A DNA stretch of 64,000 bases from Ensifer sp. LC163 (GTDB taxonomy: Bacteria; Pseudomonadota; Alphaproteobacteria; Rhizobiales; Rhizobiaceae): positions 1 to 64,000 of the forward strand of contig NZ_MBSS01000021.1 in NCBI RefSeq assembly GCF_001695855.1. Direction: 5' to 3'. This document shows positions 20,797-30,606 of the stretch, in pieces (position 1 is the first letter of the stretch; each line of letters starts with the position of its first letter). Below the pieces are notes generated by a model. It ran no database searches and had not been told where the DNA came from. It was given only the letters and a program-made list of their open reading frames with translations. The position numbers and the translations under genes are program-made.

Positions 20797-21207
20797 CTAA
20801 ACCGCAGCTTTGAGCTTGTTGCTGATGTAGCGAAACTCCTGGGTCTTGCCTTCGAAACCATAGGCGGCAGCCGAGACTTCATGCACGAGGATATAGCTTT
20901 CCGGATGCACATTGCCGAGCAGCTGCTGGAAGCCGGCGAAGACGGCCTCAAGGTAACTCGCCATCTCCTGCTTGGTGTTGGTGCCGTCCACCACCTTGAT
21001 ATCGAGCCAGAAACTGTTGGCGCCCTGTTCGGCAAGCGAGCGACCGCCGACGAACCAGTGCGCCGGATCGGCGTAGTTGACGACGATGGCCGTAATCGTC
21101 GGATCCTTGTGCAGATGCCTAGCGGTCAGTTCGCTGACGGCGGCGGCGATGCGCTGGGACAAGGCGGGGTCGGCTTTGCCGGTGACGGTGATATTGATGA
21201 TGGGCAT
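20797..21207 (-). CDS. Tautomerase-superfamily protein
   Basis: A 136-residue protein beginning M-P-I-I-N-I-T-V. Removal of Met would expose the N-terminal proline that acts as catalytic base in 4-oxalocrotonate tautomerases. The length suggests a fused two-unit (CHMI/MIF-like) form, not the 62-residue form. ATG 21207 is fixed by this Pro2 rule. It is divergent from a LysR gene, its likely regulator, with a palindrome between them. The substrate is unknown. Confidence 0.85.
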   Translation of the reverse strand: MPIINITVTGKADPALSQRIAAAVSELTARHLHKDPTITAIVVNYADPAHWFVGGRSLAEQGANSFWLDIKVVDGTNTKQEMASYLEAVFAGFQQLLGNVHPESYILVHEVSAAAYGFEGKTQEFRYISNKLKAAV

Positions 21208-21269
21208 GATCGGCTCCTTCGAACGCCGGTTGGTGTTGAGCCAATCTCGCACTCCTCTTAGTGGAGTAA

Positions 21270-21300
21270 AATCGAATTGTTCTTGATCAATAATTCGATT
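21270..21300. promoter_or_regulatory. Inverted repeat AATCGAATT-N13-AATTCGATT, candidate LysR site
   Basis: Nine-base arms at 21270-21278 and 21292-21300 form a perfect inverted repeat 11 nt before the LysR start, in the divergent region shared with the tautomerase gene. A symmetrical AT-rich site of this size is typical for LysR autoregulation. The second, shorter inverted pair at about 21251-21267 may belong to the promoter. Confidence 0.5.
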
Positions 21301-21311
21301 ATCATGAAGTT

Positions 21312-22175
21312 ATGCAAACGCTCGACCCTGACCTGCTGCGGACATTCCTGGCCTTTGCCGAAAGCGGCTCGCTGGCGCATGCCGCCACGGTCGTCGGACG
21401 AACCCCTTCTGCCGTCACTTCCCAGATGCAGCGGCTGGAGGCGCTGATCGGGGAAGCGTTGCTGGCACCGTCCGGTCGCGGCCGGGTGCTGACGCCGGCC
21501 GGCGAAGATGTGGTCGTTCATGCCCGCAGGATCATCGACGCCCATCGCGACGCGTGGCTCAGCCTTAGGGGTGCGCGGACCGACGGACGCGTGTCGCTCG
21601 GCTGCACCCAGGATTTTGCCGACAGTACGTTGCCGGCACTGCTGCAACAGTTTGCGCGCGCCCACCCGCGGGTGCGGCTGGACCTGCGGGTCGGTCGCTC
21701 GAAGGAACTGGTGAGCCAATACGACCAGGGCGCGGTCGACGTGATGATCGTCATGCGGCAAGGCACGGCGGTCGACGAAATTGCGGTGCTGCGCGAGCCG
21801 ATGGTCTGGCTGTGTGCATCGCCTGAAGTCATGCTTGCCGACGAGCAATTGCCGCTTGCCGTCCTCGATCCGCCCTGCGGTTTCCGTTCAGCGGCCGTCG
21901 ATGCGCTCGAGACAAGTGGTCGGCCCTACCGGATCGCAGCGACAAGCCCGAGCCTCTCCGGCCTGCGGGCCGCAGTTCGCAGCGGCATCGCGTTGACGGC
22001 AAGAACCGAACGCTTCATCGGCGAGGGCGTGGCGATCGCACCTGAAAAGCTCGCGCTGCCGACCCTACCCGATGCCGAATTCAGCCTGCGTCTCAAGGGG
22101 AATGCGGAAAAGGCTGCGACCACACTTGCGGACCTTCTTGCCGACGGGCTTTCAGAGCCGTACGTTACGCGCTAA
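21312..22175 (+). CDS. LysR-family transcriptional regulator
   Basis: A 287-residue LysR protein. The N-terminal winged HTH (LLRTFLAFAESGSLAHAATVVGRTPSAVTSQ and onward, about 1-60) is followed by a periplasmic-binding-like effector domain (about 88-285, starting GRVSLGCTQDF). It is divergent from the tautomerase gene and convergent with the SDR gene. The inducer is not evident. Confidence 0.92.
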   Translation: MQTLDPDLLRTFLAFAESGSLAHAATVVGRTPSAVTSQMQRLEALIGEALLAPSGRGRVLTPAGEDVVVHARRIIDAHRDAWLSLRGARTDGRVSLGCTQDFADSTLPALLQQFARAHPRVRLDLRVGRSKELVSQYDQGAVDVMIVMRQGTAVDEIAVLREPMVWLCASPEVMLADEQLPLAVLDPPCGFRSAAVDALETSGRPYRIAATSPSLSGLRAAVRSGIALTARTERFIGEGVAIAPEKLALPTLPDAEFSLRLKGNAEKAATTLADLLADGLSEPYVTR

Positions 22176-22190
22176 CGGGCGCAGCGGGCC

Positions 22191-22940
22191 TTACATCTGA
22201 ACCGTCATGCCGCCATCGACCGTCAAGGTGACGCCGTTGACGAAGCTTGCGGCCGGCGATGCAAGGAAGACGGCAGCGGGCGCAATCTCCTCCGGTCGGC
22301 CCCAACGCTTCAGTGGGATACGGACATCGACGAATTGCTGCAACACGGGATCTGCGGCAAGCGCGGCGTTGGTTTCCGTCGCAAACCAGCCGGGTGCGAT
22401 GGCATTGACCGTGAGGTTGTCGGAGCCGAGTTCGACCGCAAGCGATCGCGTCAACGCCTCAAGTCCACCCTTTGCTGCGGTATAGGCGGGGTCACCGGCG
22501 CGGGCTGCAAAGGCCGCGATTGAGGTGACGAAGATCAGCCGCCCGGCGTCCGATTGCCGGAGATAGGGCAGCGCCGCCTTGGCCATCCTGTAGGCGGCAG
22601 TCAGATCGGTGTTGATGAGGGCCGCAAAGCCGGCAGCATCCATATCGTCCGTGCCGCGTCGGTCGCGCTCGCCGACGGCGTGAATCAGAATATCCAGGCT
22701 TCCGGTGCTGCGTGCCGCCGTCGCCAGGATCGCTGCAGCATCCGTCGTCACGTCGCCAGGCACGATATCGAGCGTGATGCCTTCGCTCGCGACCTGATCG
22801 CGCGCGGCCTCCAACGCCAAGCGATTGCGGCCGTTGATCGCGACCGATGCGCCCGCCTTGGCAAGTGCCTTCGCCATCTCAAGACCCAGTCCACGGCCAC
22901 CGCCGGTGACCAGTGCGGTCTTTCCTGTCAGATCAAACAT
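22191..22940 (-). CDS. Short-chain dehydrogenase/reductase
   Basis: A 249-residue classical SDR from ATG 22940 (MFDLTGKTALVTGGGRGLG). It has the TGxxxGxG cofactor motif (TGGGRGLG), the catalytic serine in FVTSIAAF and the YxxxK motif YTAAK, then the usual NAIAPGWFATET and VNGVTLTVDGGM. The common NNAG element is replaced by IHAVGE, a mild variation. The substrate is unknown. It stands 15 nt downstream of, and convergent with, the LysR gene. Confidence 0.9.
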   Translation of the reverse strand: MFDLTGKTALVTGGGRGLGLEMAKALAKAGASVAINGRNRLALEAARDQVASEGITLDIVPGDVTTDAAAILATAARSTGSLDILIHAVGERDRRGTDDMDAAGFAALINTDLTAAYRMAKAALPYLRQSDAGRLIFVTSIAAFAARAGDPAYTAAKGGLEALTRSLAVELGSDNLTVNAIAPGWFATETNAALAADPVLQQFVDVRIPLKRWGRPEEIAPAAVFLASPAASFVNGVTLTVDGGMTVQM

Positions 22941-23055
22941 ATCCTGGCTCGTCTTGGCTGTACGAAGGACTTTGGCCGGATGGGAAGGTGGAGGCAAGCT
23001 TCGACGGAAGTTATCGAAGCGACGAGGCCGTCGATATCGGCGGCCCGGTGCCTAT

Positions 23056-24687
23056 TCATTTCGTCCCGAGCATGATCTTGGACCGGCCGTCTAGAACGGC
23101 ACCGTAGCGAATCCGGTCGGCTCTGCCATTGGCGGCCAGCACGCGCTCGGCAAGGGAGATCCAGGTTGCGAGATCCTCCTGGCCAAGCCAATGGATCGAC
23201 AAGCAGTCGCCAGGCTCGGGACCATCGACGCCGGTCACGTGGTCGTCGAATCCATCGGCATCGGCACGCCATAGCCATTGCATGCGACGGATGCTGAGGT
23301 GGGGAGCGTCGATCGCCCGCTCCAGCATCAGATCGCGCAGGCCTTCGTCTTCGAGCAGTTCGGCGAGCATCAATAGCCAGGCGATTTCGACCGGATCGAG
23401 GCGGCCAAGTTCCGGGTCCGATTGGCCCTGGGCATTGCCTCTGCGGCTGAGCCAAAGGGCCGCCTGATCAAGGTCACCCTCGAGAAGCGAGGTGACGCCC
23501 AACAGCAGCCAGGGCTCCGCAACATGGCCGATCCAGGTGGTCAGGTCGTGGAGACCTGCTTTGGCTGTGGCGAGGTTTTCTCCCGAGAGGATCGTGTCAC
23601 GCGCCGACCGCAGCACGGCGGACATCGGGCTGTCGAAGATGACAGCGTCGGCAATCCACGGCGTACCGGGCGTGGCTCGAACATTCTTGAACGGTCCGAA
23701 CTTGCCTTGCTGTTGCACGACTTCTCCGGGCTGACGACGGATGCGGCATTCGAACCAATCGAGTAAATACGTCCAGGATTGCCGGGTGTAGCGGCTGTGA
23801 ACGAGGTTGTGGCCCTGCTTGCAGATGTAGGAATAGAGATCGGGGCTGCGGGAGATCGCATTTATCTTGATATAGAGTTCGCGGCCGGAGCCGAGCACGC
23901 AATTCTCAAGATCGACGAAACCGTATTCCTTCAATGGTTCCGATTCCGGCGCGACGAGGATCGCGCCGGATGCCGGGATCTCCAGATGTTTGCGAACGAC
24001 GTAATCCATCCGTGTGGTGTCGGCGATAGAAAAATAGCTCTGTGAAATCAGCTGCGAGTATTTCTCGTCACGCACTTCGAAGGGGGTCTGATGGTTCTTG
24101 TCGTAACCGGGATGCGTATAGACCAGTGTCGGAAACAGACGTTGGACCTCTTCCGTCACCTGTGCACGCCAGGGGTAGAAGGTCGGGAACAGATGCCCAC
24201 TGAAAACCGTGACGGGGATAATCTTGTCGAGTTTGTAATCGTGGAACACGGTGGGATCGATGAATTTCGGCAGTATGAAAGAGGCGATCCGCAGCAGTTC
24301 CGGCATATGCTGGATTTGTTCGTTGCCGGTGCAGAAAACCGTGTCGATGCCGTAGTTGTCGAGCATCTGCAGAATGAGCGGCCGCATCGGGTCGTGCGGG
24401 TCGCAGTTGAGATACAGCGCACGCGGTACATGCGGATGCGCTTTTGCGTTGGCGATGTTCAACCGGTGAGGTCGCCCCCAATGGACGGAGTCGAAGATCA
24501 GGAAATCGGGCTTCAGCTGCTCGTAGACCTCAGCAAAGTCGAAGTCCTGCTCGATGACGCTGACGTCACAATGCAACGCAAGCGTATGTACCCACTCATC
24601 GATGACGGTCGCTAGGACCGCTGCGCAGTCCGGGTTCGGTCGCGGCCGTACGCAGAGGACCTTGCGACGCGGTGCTGTCTCAGCCAT
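23056..24687 (-). CDS. Glycosyltransferase-like protein with helical C-terminal extension
   Basis: A 543-residue protein. The first about 340 residues look like a GT-B/GT4-type glycosyltransferase. They have a surface-sugar style N-domain (VLCVRPRPNPDCAAVL) and the nucleotide-sugar region KHLEIPASGAILVAPESEPLKEYGF. The remaining about 200 residues are helical and TPR-like (LLLGVTSLLEGDLDQAALWLSRRG). It is the last gene of the amino-sugar operon. The start, ATG 24687, overlaps the aminotransferase end by 8 nt. It probably transfers the sugar made by the upstream genes. Donor and acceptor are unknown. Confidence 0.75.
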   Translation of the reverse strand: MAETAPRRKVLCVRPRPNPDCAAVLATVIDEWVHTLALHCDVSVIEQDFDFAEVYEQLKPDFLIFDSVHWGRPHRLNIANAKAHPHVPRALYLNCDPHDPMRPLILQMLDNYGIDTVFCTGNEQIQHMPELLRIASFILPKFIDPTVFHDYKLDKIIPVTVFSGHLFPTFYPWRAQVTEEVQRLFPTLVYTHPGYDKNHQTPFEVRDEKYSQLISQSYFSIADTTRMDYVVRKHLEIPASGAILVAPESEPLKEYGFVDLENCVLGSGRELYIKINAISRSPDLYSYICKQGHNLVHSRYTRQSWTYLLDWFECRIRRQPGEVVQQQGKFGPFKNVRATPGTPWIADAVIFDSPMSAVLRSARDTILSGENLATAKAGLHDLTTWIGHVAEPWLLLGVTSLLEGDLDQAALWLSRRGNAQGQSDPELGRLDPVEIAWLLMLAELLEDEGLRDLMLERAIDAPHLSIRRMQWLWRADADGFDDHVTGVDGPEPGDCLSIHWLGQEDLATWISLAERVLAANGRADRIRYGAVLDGRSKIMLGTK

Positions 24688-25804
24688 GGCTCTCTCCGTC
24701 AAAAAATGCAAGGACGGCGTCAATGACGCGTTGCTGCTGGTCGGCGCGCATGCCCGCAAACATCGGCAGCGACAGCCCCTGGGCGGCAAAGTCTTCTGCA
24801 ACGGGGAAGTTCGATTGGCCCGCCGCAAGTTCGAGCAGGCACGGCTGCCGGTGCAGCGGGATCGGGTAGTGCAGACCCGTCTGGATGCCGTGTCCGTCAA
24901 GATAGGCCTTCAATTCGTCGCGGCGCTCCGTCCGCACCACATAGAGGTGGTAGACATGGTCGCCGTGCACGATCTCCGGAAGCTTCAGCGGCGCTGTTGC
25001 CAGATCGTTCCTGTAACGCGCGGCGATTGCGCGCCGTTGATCCGTCCAGGCGTCGAGGTGGCCGAGCTTGTGGCCAAGGACGAGCGCCTGGAGACCATCC
25101 ATGCGATAGTTGTAGCCGATCCGCTCGTGCAGGTAACGCTGCGACTGACCATGGTCCCTGAGCGCCCGCAGCGCTTTGGCGTGCTCGTCGTCATTGGTGA
25201 CGATAAGGCCGCCTTCGCCGGCCCCGCCCAGGTTCTTGCCCGGATAGAAACTGAAGCAACCGAGATCGCCGATCGTCCCGAGGCTGCGGTCGTCGTGGCG
25301 TGCGCCGATCGCCTGGGCGACATCCTCAATGACCGTGAGGTTATGGCGGCGAGCAAAATCCATCGTCGCCGACATGTCGGCCGGCTGCCCATAGAGATGC
25401 ACAGGGATGATGGCTTTGACGCCGTCGTCGAGCCGGCGTTCGGCATCGGCCAGATCGATGGTGCCGGTAGCTGCTTCCACATCGCAGAAGACCGGGATCG
25501 CACCTTCGTAGAGAAGGCCCCATACCGTGCCGATGAAGGTGTGCGCAGGCACGAGCACCTTGTCTCCACGGTGAATTCCGGCGGCAATGACGGCGAGATG
25601 GAGGGCGGCGCTGCCACTGCTGACGGCCACGGCATGCCGCGCGCCCAGATAGTCGGAGATGCGCTTTTCGAACTCGGTGGCCCATGGTCCCAGGCAAAAG
25701 GCATTTGCCTCGAACAGCCGCTCGACGTCGGGCATGACGTCGGCACGGATCTGGTTCCATTGGATCGAGAGATCGACGAAGGGTACGGTGGCGTGCGCGT
25801 TCAT
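24680..25804 (-). CDS. DegT/DnrJ/EryC1/StrS-type sugar aminotransferase (copy A)
   Basis: A 374-residue PLP enzyme that aminates a keto-sugar nucleotide. The Schiff-base lysine is in [17 protein letters not shown]. Other marks are [25 protein letters not shown], and the C-terminal [12 protein letters not shown], typical of this family. ATG 25804 sits in an ATGA overlap with the acetyltransferase gene. A second, different aminotransferase lies two genes upstream, so the operon may install two amino groups or make two sugars. Confidence 0.92.
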   Translation of the reverse strand: MNAHATVPFVDLSIQWNQIRADVMPDVERLFEANAFCLGPWATEFEKRISDYLGARHAVAVSSGSAALHLAVIAAGIHRGDKVLVPAHTFIGTVWGLLYEGAIPVFCDVEAATGTIDLADAERRLDDGVKAIIPVHLYGQPADMSATMDFARRHNLTVIEDVAQAIGARHDDRSLGTIGDLGCFSFYPGKNLGGAGEGGLIVTNDDEHAKALRALRDHGQSQRYLHERIGYNYRMDGLQALVLGHKLGHLDAWTDQRRAIAARYRNDLATAPLKLPEIVHGDHVYHLYVVRTERRDELKAYLDGHGIQTGLHYPIPLHRQPCLLELAAGQSNFPVAEDFAAQGLSLPMFAGMRADQQQRVIDAVLAFFDGESHG

Positions 25805-26292
25805 GCGGATGTCCGTTGCGAAGGGGAAGTTGAGCCGACGATGCGGGCAGGGTTGCCGGCGACGATTGCGTGGTCCGGGACGCTGCGCGTCACGACGGCA
25901 CCCGCGGCCACCAATGCGTATTGACCGATGACGAGGTCCGGCAGGATCGTTGCGTTGCTGCCGATCGAGGCGCCTTTGGATACACGGGTCGGCAGGCAGG
26001 TCCAATCGGCTGCCGATTGCAGGCTGCCGTCGTCATTGATGGCTCGCGGGTAGCGGTCGTTGGTAAACATCACGCCGTGCCCGACGAAGACGCCGTCTTC
26101 GATCGTGACGCCTGAGCAGATGAAGCAGTGCGACTGGATTTTGCAGTTGGCGCCGATCTCGACGTCCGACTGAATCTCGACGAACGTGCCGACACGTGTG
26201 CCATCGCCGATCTTGCAGCCGTAGAGGTTGGCGAGATCCGGATGGTAGATGACGACGTTTTCACCCAGGACAACAGTGTCGGCAATCGGCAT
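25801..26292 (-). CDS. Hexapeptide N-acetyltransferase (WbbJ/WbpD/FdtC type)
   Basis: A 163-residue left-handed beta-helix acetyltransferase ([26 protein letters not shown]). It has hexapeptide repeats such as [13 protein letters not shown] and [13 protein letters not shown], a loop [10 protein letters not shown], and the end NPARIVG. This type acetylates the amino group of a UDP/dTDP-amino sugar. ATG 26292 forms a TGATG junction with the upstream aminotransferase. A TTG one codon earlier is less likely. It lies between the two aminotransferase genes. Confidence 0.9.
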   Translation of the reverse strand: MPIADTVVLGENVVIYHPDLANLYGCKIGDGTRVGTFVEIQSDVEIGANCKIQSHCFICSGVTIEDGVFVGHGVMFTNDRYPRAINDDGSLQSAADWTCLPTRVSKGASIGSNATILPDLVIGQYALVAAGAVVTRSVPDHAIVAGNPARIVGSTSPSQRTSA

Positions 26293-27440
26293 CAATTCAA
26301 ACCTTGTGTGGAAAGCGACGTCTTCAACGCCTCGACGACGATGGCCTGCTCGTCTTGCGTCATGCCGTTGAACAGCGGAAGAATGAGATGGGTGCGGCTA
26401 ACCCTCTCCGATCGCTCCAACCCGCCGTGGCGGGCGTTTTGCCAAGGCTTCTCGAGATGGCTCGACATGATCGCGCGACGGGTCGCGATGCCCTTGTCCA
26501 GCATCGACTGCATGACGCCGTCCCGGTCCGCAGCCTCCGGCAGGCCGACGCAGTAGCTCTGCCAGTTCGAGCGCGCCCACCCGGGTTCGGCCGGCACGGC
26601 GACGCTGTCGATTTCACTGATTTGCTCGGCGTAGCGTCGCGCCAAGGCACGGCGCTCGGCAACGATGCTGTCCAGCCGCTTCAACTGCTCGCGCCCGACC
26701 GCTGCCTGCATGTCGGTCATTCGGTAATTGAAGCCGGATTCATCGTAGGTTTCGGTCACGACGCGGTTGGATTTGTGGCGGGCAAGATCCGAAACGCTCA
26801 TGCCGTGTTGGCGAAGCAGCCGGCAGCGCGCGTCAATTTCGGGGTCGTTCGTCGTAATCATTCCGCCTTCCCCTGTCGTCAGGATCTTGCGGGGATGGAA
26901 CGAGAAGCAGGCGACATCGGAGAACGTGCCGCCGACCTTGGTCCAGGTGCCGTTGGCCTGGATCTCGGCCCCGCTCGCGCAAGCCGCATCCTCCACCACC
27001 CGCAGGCCGTGGGCGCGGGCAACTTCGCATATGGCGGGAAGGTCGCAGGGCATGCCGATCTGGTCGACGCACAGCACGGCCTTCGTGCGCGGGGTGACGA
27101 GCGCGGCGATCGCGCTCGCGTCGATGTTGAAACCATCAGGGCCGATGTCGGCAAAGACGGGCGTCGCACCACACATGTGGATGGAATTGGCCGTGGCAAT
27201 GAAGCTGTGGCTGACGGTGATGACTTCGTCACCCGGTCCGACGCCGACTGCAAGCAACGCCAGATGCAGGGCCGTCGTGCAGTTCGATACGGCGCAGGCA
27301 TGTGCAGCGCCTGTCATGGCAGCAAACTCGTTTTCGAACGCAAGAACCTGCGGGCCCTGCGTCAACCAGCCGGATGCAATGACCGCGGCAACGGCGTCGG
27401 CTTCGGCCTGGCCGACAAGAGGTCGCATCAGCGGGATCAT
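26292..27440 (-). CDS. DegT/DnrJ/EryC1/StrS-type sugar aminotransferase (copy B)
   Basis: A 382-residue PLP enzyme with the lysine in [31 protein letters not shown], and [12 protein letters not shown]. It differs clearly from copy A (the [11 protein letters not shown] versus [12 protein letters not shown] loop), so it is not a recent duplicate and probably acts on another intermediate. ATG 27440 overlaps the epimerase stop by ATGA. Confidence 0.92.
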   Translation of the reverse strand: MIPLMRPLVGQAEADAVAAVIASGWLTQGPQVLAFENEFAAMTGAAHACAVSNCTTALHLALLAVGVGPGDEVITVSHSFIATANSIHMCGATPVFADIGPDGFNIDASAIAALVTPRTKAVLCVDQIGMPCDLPAICEVARAHGLRVVEDAACASGAEIQANGTWTKVGGTFSDVACFSFHPRKILTTGEGGMITTNDPEIDARCRLLRQHGMSVSDLARHKSNRVVTETYDESGFNYRMTDMQAAVGREQLKRLDSIVAERRALARRYAEQISEIDSVAVPAEPGWARSNWQSYCVGLPEAADRDGVMQSMLDKGIATRRAIMSSHLEKPWQNARHGGLERSERVSRTHLILPLFNGMTQDEQAIVVEALKTSLSTQGLN

Positions 27441-28450
27441 TGCGCTGCCTCCATCGAGAGCGCCCGTTCCTGCTGCCACCAGGCGACAAGATCGGACAGT
27501 CCCTGCTCGAGGCTGATCGTCGCTTCGAAGCCGAGCTGTTCCTTTGCCTTGGTCGGGTCGGCGAGCCGCCGCTCGACCGGATTGACGCTTCGAGCCGGCA
27601 TATACTCGATCGACAAATCGGGGCGCCCCATCGTCTTCAAAAGCGCATCGGCGAGTTGCTTGAGCGATACTTCCTCGCCAGAGGCGACGTTGTACACCTG
27701 ATCGGACGCCGGGGAGAGTGCCGCTGCGATATTGGCGCGCGCAACGTCGCGGACATCGATGAAGTCCATCGTCTGCAGCCCGTCGCCGAAGATGATCGGT
27801 GCCTGTCCGGCGGCGATACGCTCCATCCAGCGGATAAGCACCTCGGTGTAGCGACCGTGGATATCCATGCGCGTGCCATAGACGTTGAAATAGCGTAGGG
27901 CGCAGTAGTTGAGGCCGAACATATCGTTGAACGAACGGAGCAGGCTTTCGTTGAGAAGCTTGAGGCCGCCATATAGGGTCCGGTCAGCATAGGGCGCTGC
28001 GGCTTCGGTCGTCGGGAACTCCGGTGCAAGGCCGTAGATCGAGGCCGAGGAGGCGGCGATGAGCTTTTCGACGCGGTGCTTCACGCAGGCTTCGATGAGT
28101 TCGAATGTCGACTGGCCCATCACTTCGAAGGCGTGCCGCGGTTCGGCAGCGCAATGGGTGATGCGAAGGGCGGCCTGATGGAAAACAACGTCGCTGTTGC
28201 CGATCAAGCTGTCGAGCAGGTCACGGTCGCGAATATCCGCGTTGATGACCTCGAGGCGATCGGGGTGGGGAACCGATGCAAGGTTGGCGAACCTGCCGCG
28301 CACCATGTTGTCGATGACGACGACCTTTGTCACATCTTGCTGCATCAACTGATCGACGATATGCGAGCCGACAAAACCGGCTCCTCCAGTGACCAAGATG
28401 CGCTTGCCATTCAAGGCGTTGACGGTCTTAGGCGATGATGTGTTCTGCAT
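27437..28450 (-). CDS. NAD-dependent sugar-nucleotide epimerase/dehydratase
   Basis: A 337-residue extended SDR. It has [14 protein letters not shown] (NAD site), [11 protein letters not shown], the catalytic Ser region [11 protein letters not shown], and the Y-x3-K motif [10 protein letters not shown]. The C-half, [24 protein letters not shown], resembles UDP-GlcNAc/UDP-Glc 4-epimerases. It starts 4 nt after the oxidoreductase stop. The exact reaction (4-epimerase or 4,6-dehydratase) cannot be fixed from sequence alone. The Y-G-G-L-K form points to an epimerase. Confidence 0.88.
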   Translation of the reverse strand: MQNTSSPKTVNALNGKRILVTGGAGFVGSHIVDQLMQQDVTKVVVIDNMVRGRFANLASVPHPDRLEVINADIRDRDLLDSLIGNSDVVFHQAALRITHCAAEPRHAFEVMGQSTFELIEACVKHRVEKLIAASSASIYGLAPEFPTTEAAAPYADRTLYGGLKLLNESLLRSFNDMFGLNYCALRYFNVYGTRMDIHGRYTEVLIRWMERIAAGQAPIIFGDGLQTMDFIDVRDVARANIAAALSPASDQVYNVASGEEVSLKQLADALLKTMGRPDLSIEYMPARSVNPVERRLADPTKAKEQLGFEATISLEQGLSDLVAWWQQERALSMEAAQ

Positions 28451-28454
28451 TGGT

Positions 28455-29495
28455 CTATTCCGCGGCTACAGCGTTGATTGAAGCGGGCATGAACCCACGG
28501 ACGCGCCGAAGGCTCAGGTCAAGTGCGGCTTGCGCGCGCTCAAGGGTGCGCACGACGCGCAGGCCAAGGCGCCCGTCTGTCCTGCAGGCGACTTGTTTCG
28601 TGACGGATTGTCGGAAGTGTTCGACGACATCGACAAGCGGCTCGGACGCTGCAAGCCGGGGCGAGGAAACGGATCCAATCCGGTAGTTCGGCAGGATAAG
28701 ATCCCGCTCCTGCTTCGAATGGAAGGTGATGCCGGAATCGTAGATTTTCAGCGGCTCGTCTCTATTGAGATCATCCCAGACGACCATCTGCTCGCTGCCG
28801 CCGATCGCGACGCGGCGAAGCTTCACCGGGGACATCCAGCTCAGATTGAGGTGAGCCACCATCGAATTGGGATAGTGCAGCGTCAGATAGCTGATATCAG
28901 GCGAGCCCTGGTTGACGTGGCAGTAACCGGTCGCCTCGACATCGACCGGTTCGATGCCGAAGAGGAAATCGAGGATCGACAGATCGTGCGGCGCGAGGTC
29001 CCAGAGAACGTTCACATCCGGCTGGAAAAGGCCGAGATTGATGCGCTGTGAGTCGAAATAGGAAACATGGCCGAGCGCGCCGGAGTGGACGAGATCCGCC
29101 AGCTTCAGGACCGCTGGGTGGAAGAGGAAGGTGTGGTCAACCATCAGCGTCAACCCGTAAGCCTCGGCGCGTGCGACAAGGTCACTCGCCTCGGCGCTCG
29201 ACGCGCACATCGGCTTCTCGACCATGACATGCTTGCGGGCTTCCAGGGCTGCGCGAGCCAGGTCGTAATGTGAAAACACCGGCGTCGCGATGACCACTGC
29301 GTCGATCGTCGGATCGGCCATGACGGCGCAGGCGTCAGCGTGAACCACGATCTGCGGGTGCGATTGGCGGAGCCTGTCTGCGAGCTCCGGTTTCGGATCG
29401 ACGACGGCGACGAGTTCGATGCCGGGGTTGCTCGACAGCACCCGAAAAAGATTCCGTCCCCAATACCCCATCCCGCAAAGTGCGACCCTGATCAT
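28455..29495 (-). CDS. Gfo/Idh/MocA-family sugar oxidoreductase
   Basis: A 346-residue NAD-dependent oxidoreductase and first gene of the operon. It has VALCGMGYWGRNLFRVL (Rossmann), VMVEKPMC (the EKP motif) and INLGLFQPDVNVLWDLAPHD, typical of WbpB-like enzymes that oxidise C3 of a UDP-sugar acid ahead of transamination. The start, ATG 29495, has GAGAGGA upstream. A Gfo/Idh enzyme plus DegT aminotransferase plus hexapeptide acetyltransferase is the known logic for 3-acetamido sugars. Confidence 0.88.
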   Translation of the reverse strand: MIRVALCGMGYWGRNLFRVLSSNPGIELVAVVDPKPELADRLRQSHPQIVVHADACAVMADPTIDAVVIATPVFSHYDLARAALEARKHVMVEKPMCASSAEASDLVARAEAYGLTLMVDHTFLFHPAVLKLADLVHSGALGHVSYFDSQRINLGLFQPDVNVLWDLAPHDLSILDFLFGIEPVDVEATGYCHVNQGSPDISYLTLHYPNSMVAHLNLSWMSPVKLRRVAIGGSEQMVVWDDLNRDEPLKIYDSGITFHSKQERDLILPNYRIGSVSSPRLAASEPLVDVVEHFRQSVTKQVACRTDGRLGLRVVRTLERAQAALDLSLRRVRGFMPASINAVAAE

Positions 29496-29652
29496 GCTGA
29501 TTCCTCTCAAGCAACCGCGTAGGTTCATATTGCGAGGAAAGCTTGCTTGGGCCTGACGTGGGTATAACTCTCCGAGCTGGGCACTCTTGCCTGTTGTTTC
29601 CACCGAAGGGAATTTAGGGTGCAGGTATTGCGGATTGGTCAGGGGGAGCCTG

Positions 29653-30165
29653 GTGTTCAATGCTCTAAGAGTGCTGCAAGCGGCCTTGCAGAAGGAGAAG
29701 CTCGAAAAGTTCAAACGGCGTGTCTCTCTCGGGGATCTCCTTACCGATCGCTGGGAGAACGCACGTGAGTATGGCTTCGGCGAGGGGACATCCTGTTACG
29801 ACAATGTTTTGATACTTGGCGACGTCAAAGTCGGCGCCCACACCTGGATCGGCCCGAACACCATTCTTGATGGTTCCGGCGGCCTGGCGATCGGAGACCA
29901 TTGTTCCATCTCGGCCGGCGTTCAGATCTACTCGCATGACACTGTTCAAAGGAGCGTCACGCTTGGTCGGGCACCGATCGATTATGCTCCGACGACCATT
30001 GGCCACGGCGTGTATATCGGTCCGAACGCCATCATCGCCAAGGGTGTGACGATCGGTGATCGCGCTGTCATTGGCGCAATGTCCTTCGTCAACAGCGACA
30101 TCCCGGCCGGAACGAAGGCGTGGGGAACGCCAGCGCGTATCGCTGGGGACGTCGTGACCGATTGA
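29653..30165 (+). CDS. Hexapeptide acyltransferase, divergent from the amino-sugar operon
   Basis: A 170-residue protein. After a helical start come hexapeptide turns ([44 protein letters not shown]), [17 protein letters not shown], and the end GTPARIAGD. It belongs to the serine/maltose-acetyltransferase-like LbetaH group. The preferred start is GTG 29653, because AGGGGGAG lies just upstream. A TTG at 29587 would add 22 unlikely residues. It is divergent from the sugar operon and probably O-acetylates the same glycan. That role is inferred. Confidence 0.8.
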   Translation: MFNALRVLQAALQKEKLEKFKRRVSLGDLLTDRWENAREYGFGEGTSCYDNVLILGDVKVGAHTWIGPNTILDGSGGLAIGDHCSISAGVQIYSHDTVQRSVTLGRAPIDYAPTTIGHGVYIGPNAIIAKGVTIGDRAVIGAMSFVNSDIPAGTKAWGTPARIAGDVVTD

Positions 30166-30196
30166 AGCTGCGGAATGCGTCGAGCAGAAGAGTGGG

Positions 30197-30493
30197 TCAG
30201 CGCACCTGCCGAAGCTGGTCAAGGAAGCACTCGTGTGGAACGGCGAAATTGCCGGTTACGTGTCCGCCGTCGGGAACGTCGCGTGTGACAACGGCTCGCA
30301 ACGTCACCTTCGCGTTTCGCCCGATCCGCAGGCTCTTCGAAATCGTCGCATTCGGCTCAGTCCGAGCGCCATCCGCGATGACGGTCGAGCCGGCGAGAAT
30401 ATCGGCTGGTATCGTTTCGATGCGGCCGGTGCCCGGGCTCTGATTGGGGAGCGTGGCCGTGCACTCGACAATGTCGTAAGTCTCGCCTGTTGC
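30197..30493 (-). pseudogene. 5'-truncated remnant of a hexapeptide acyltransferase
   Basis: Reading leftward after an in-frame TAG at 30496-30494, a 98-codon frame runs to TGA 30197. It contains the turn-like stretch ILAGSTVIADGARTEPNATI, SLRIGRNAKVTLRAVV and the tail HVTGNFAVPHECFLDQLRQVR. The first two are good LbetaH repeats, and the tail looks like a genuine C-terminus. No start codon or upstream N-terminal domain is present: the stop and the hairpin beside the next gene cut it off. It is therefore a decayed C-terminal third of an acyltransferase, and it fills the otherwise empty 440-bp gap. Confidence 0.6.
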
Positions 30494-30568
30494 CTACGGT
30501 GCGACTTCGCCGAGGCCGCGGGGAGGACGACAAGGAGTTATGGCTGTTGGTCTGGCGTCCCGGAGCCT

Positions 30569-30599
30569 GGCTGCGACCGCCCTGGTGGCGGTCGCAGCC
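30569..30599 (-). terminator. Perfect 13-bp hairpin after the binding-protein gene
   Basis: GGCTGCGACCGCC (30569-30581), a 5-nt loop, and its exact complement (30587-30599) lie 8 nt beyond the stop of the minus-strand binding-protein gene. No T-run follows on either strand. It is a strong stem that may act as a transcript 3' stabiliser or a factor-assisted terminator. Confidence 0.65.
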
Positions 30600-30606
30600 G
30601 ATCCGT

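Noticed and set aside
23056-23100. GCATGATC-like sequence at the 3' end of the glycosyltransferase gene as another palindromic repeat
   Set aside because: Only one arm is present, and it is read as codons (KIMLGTK). No complementary arm was found.
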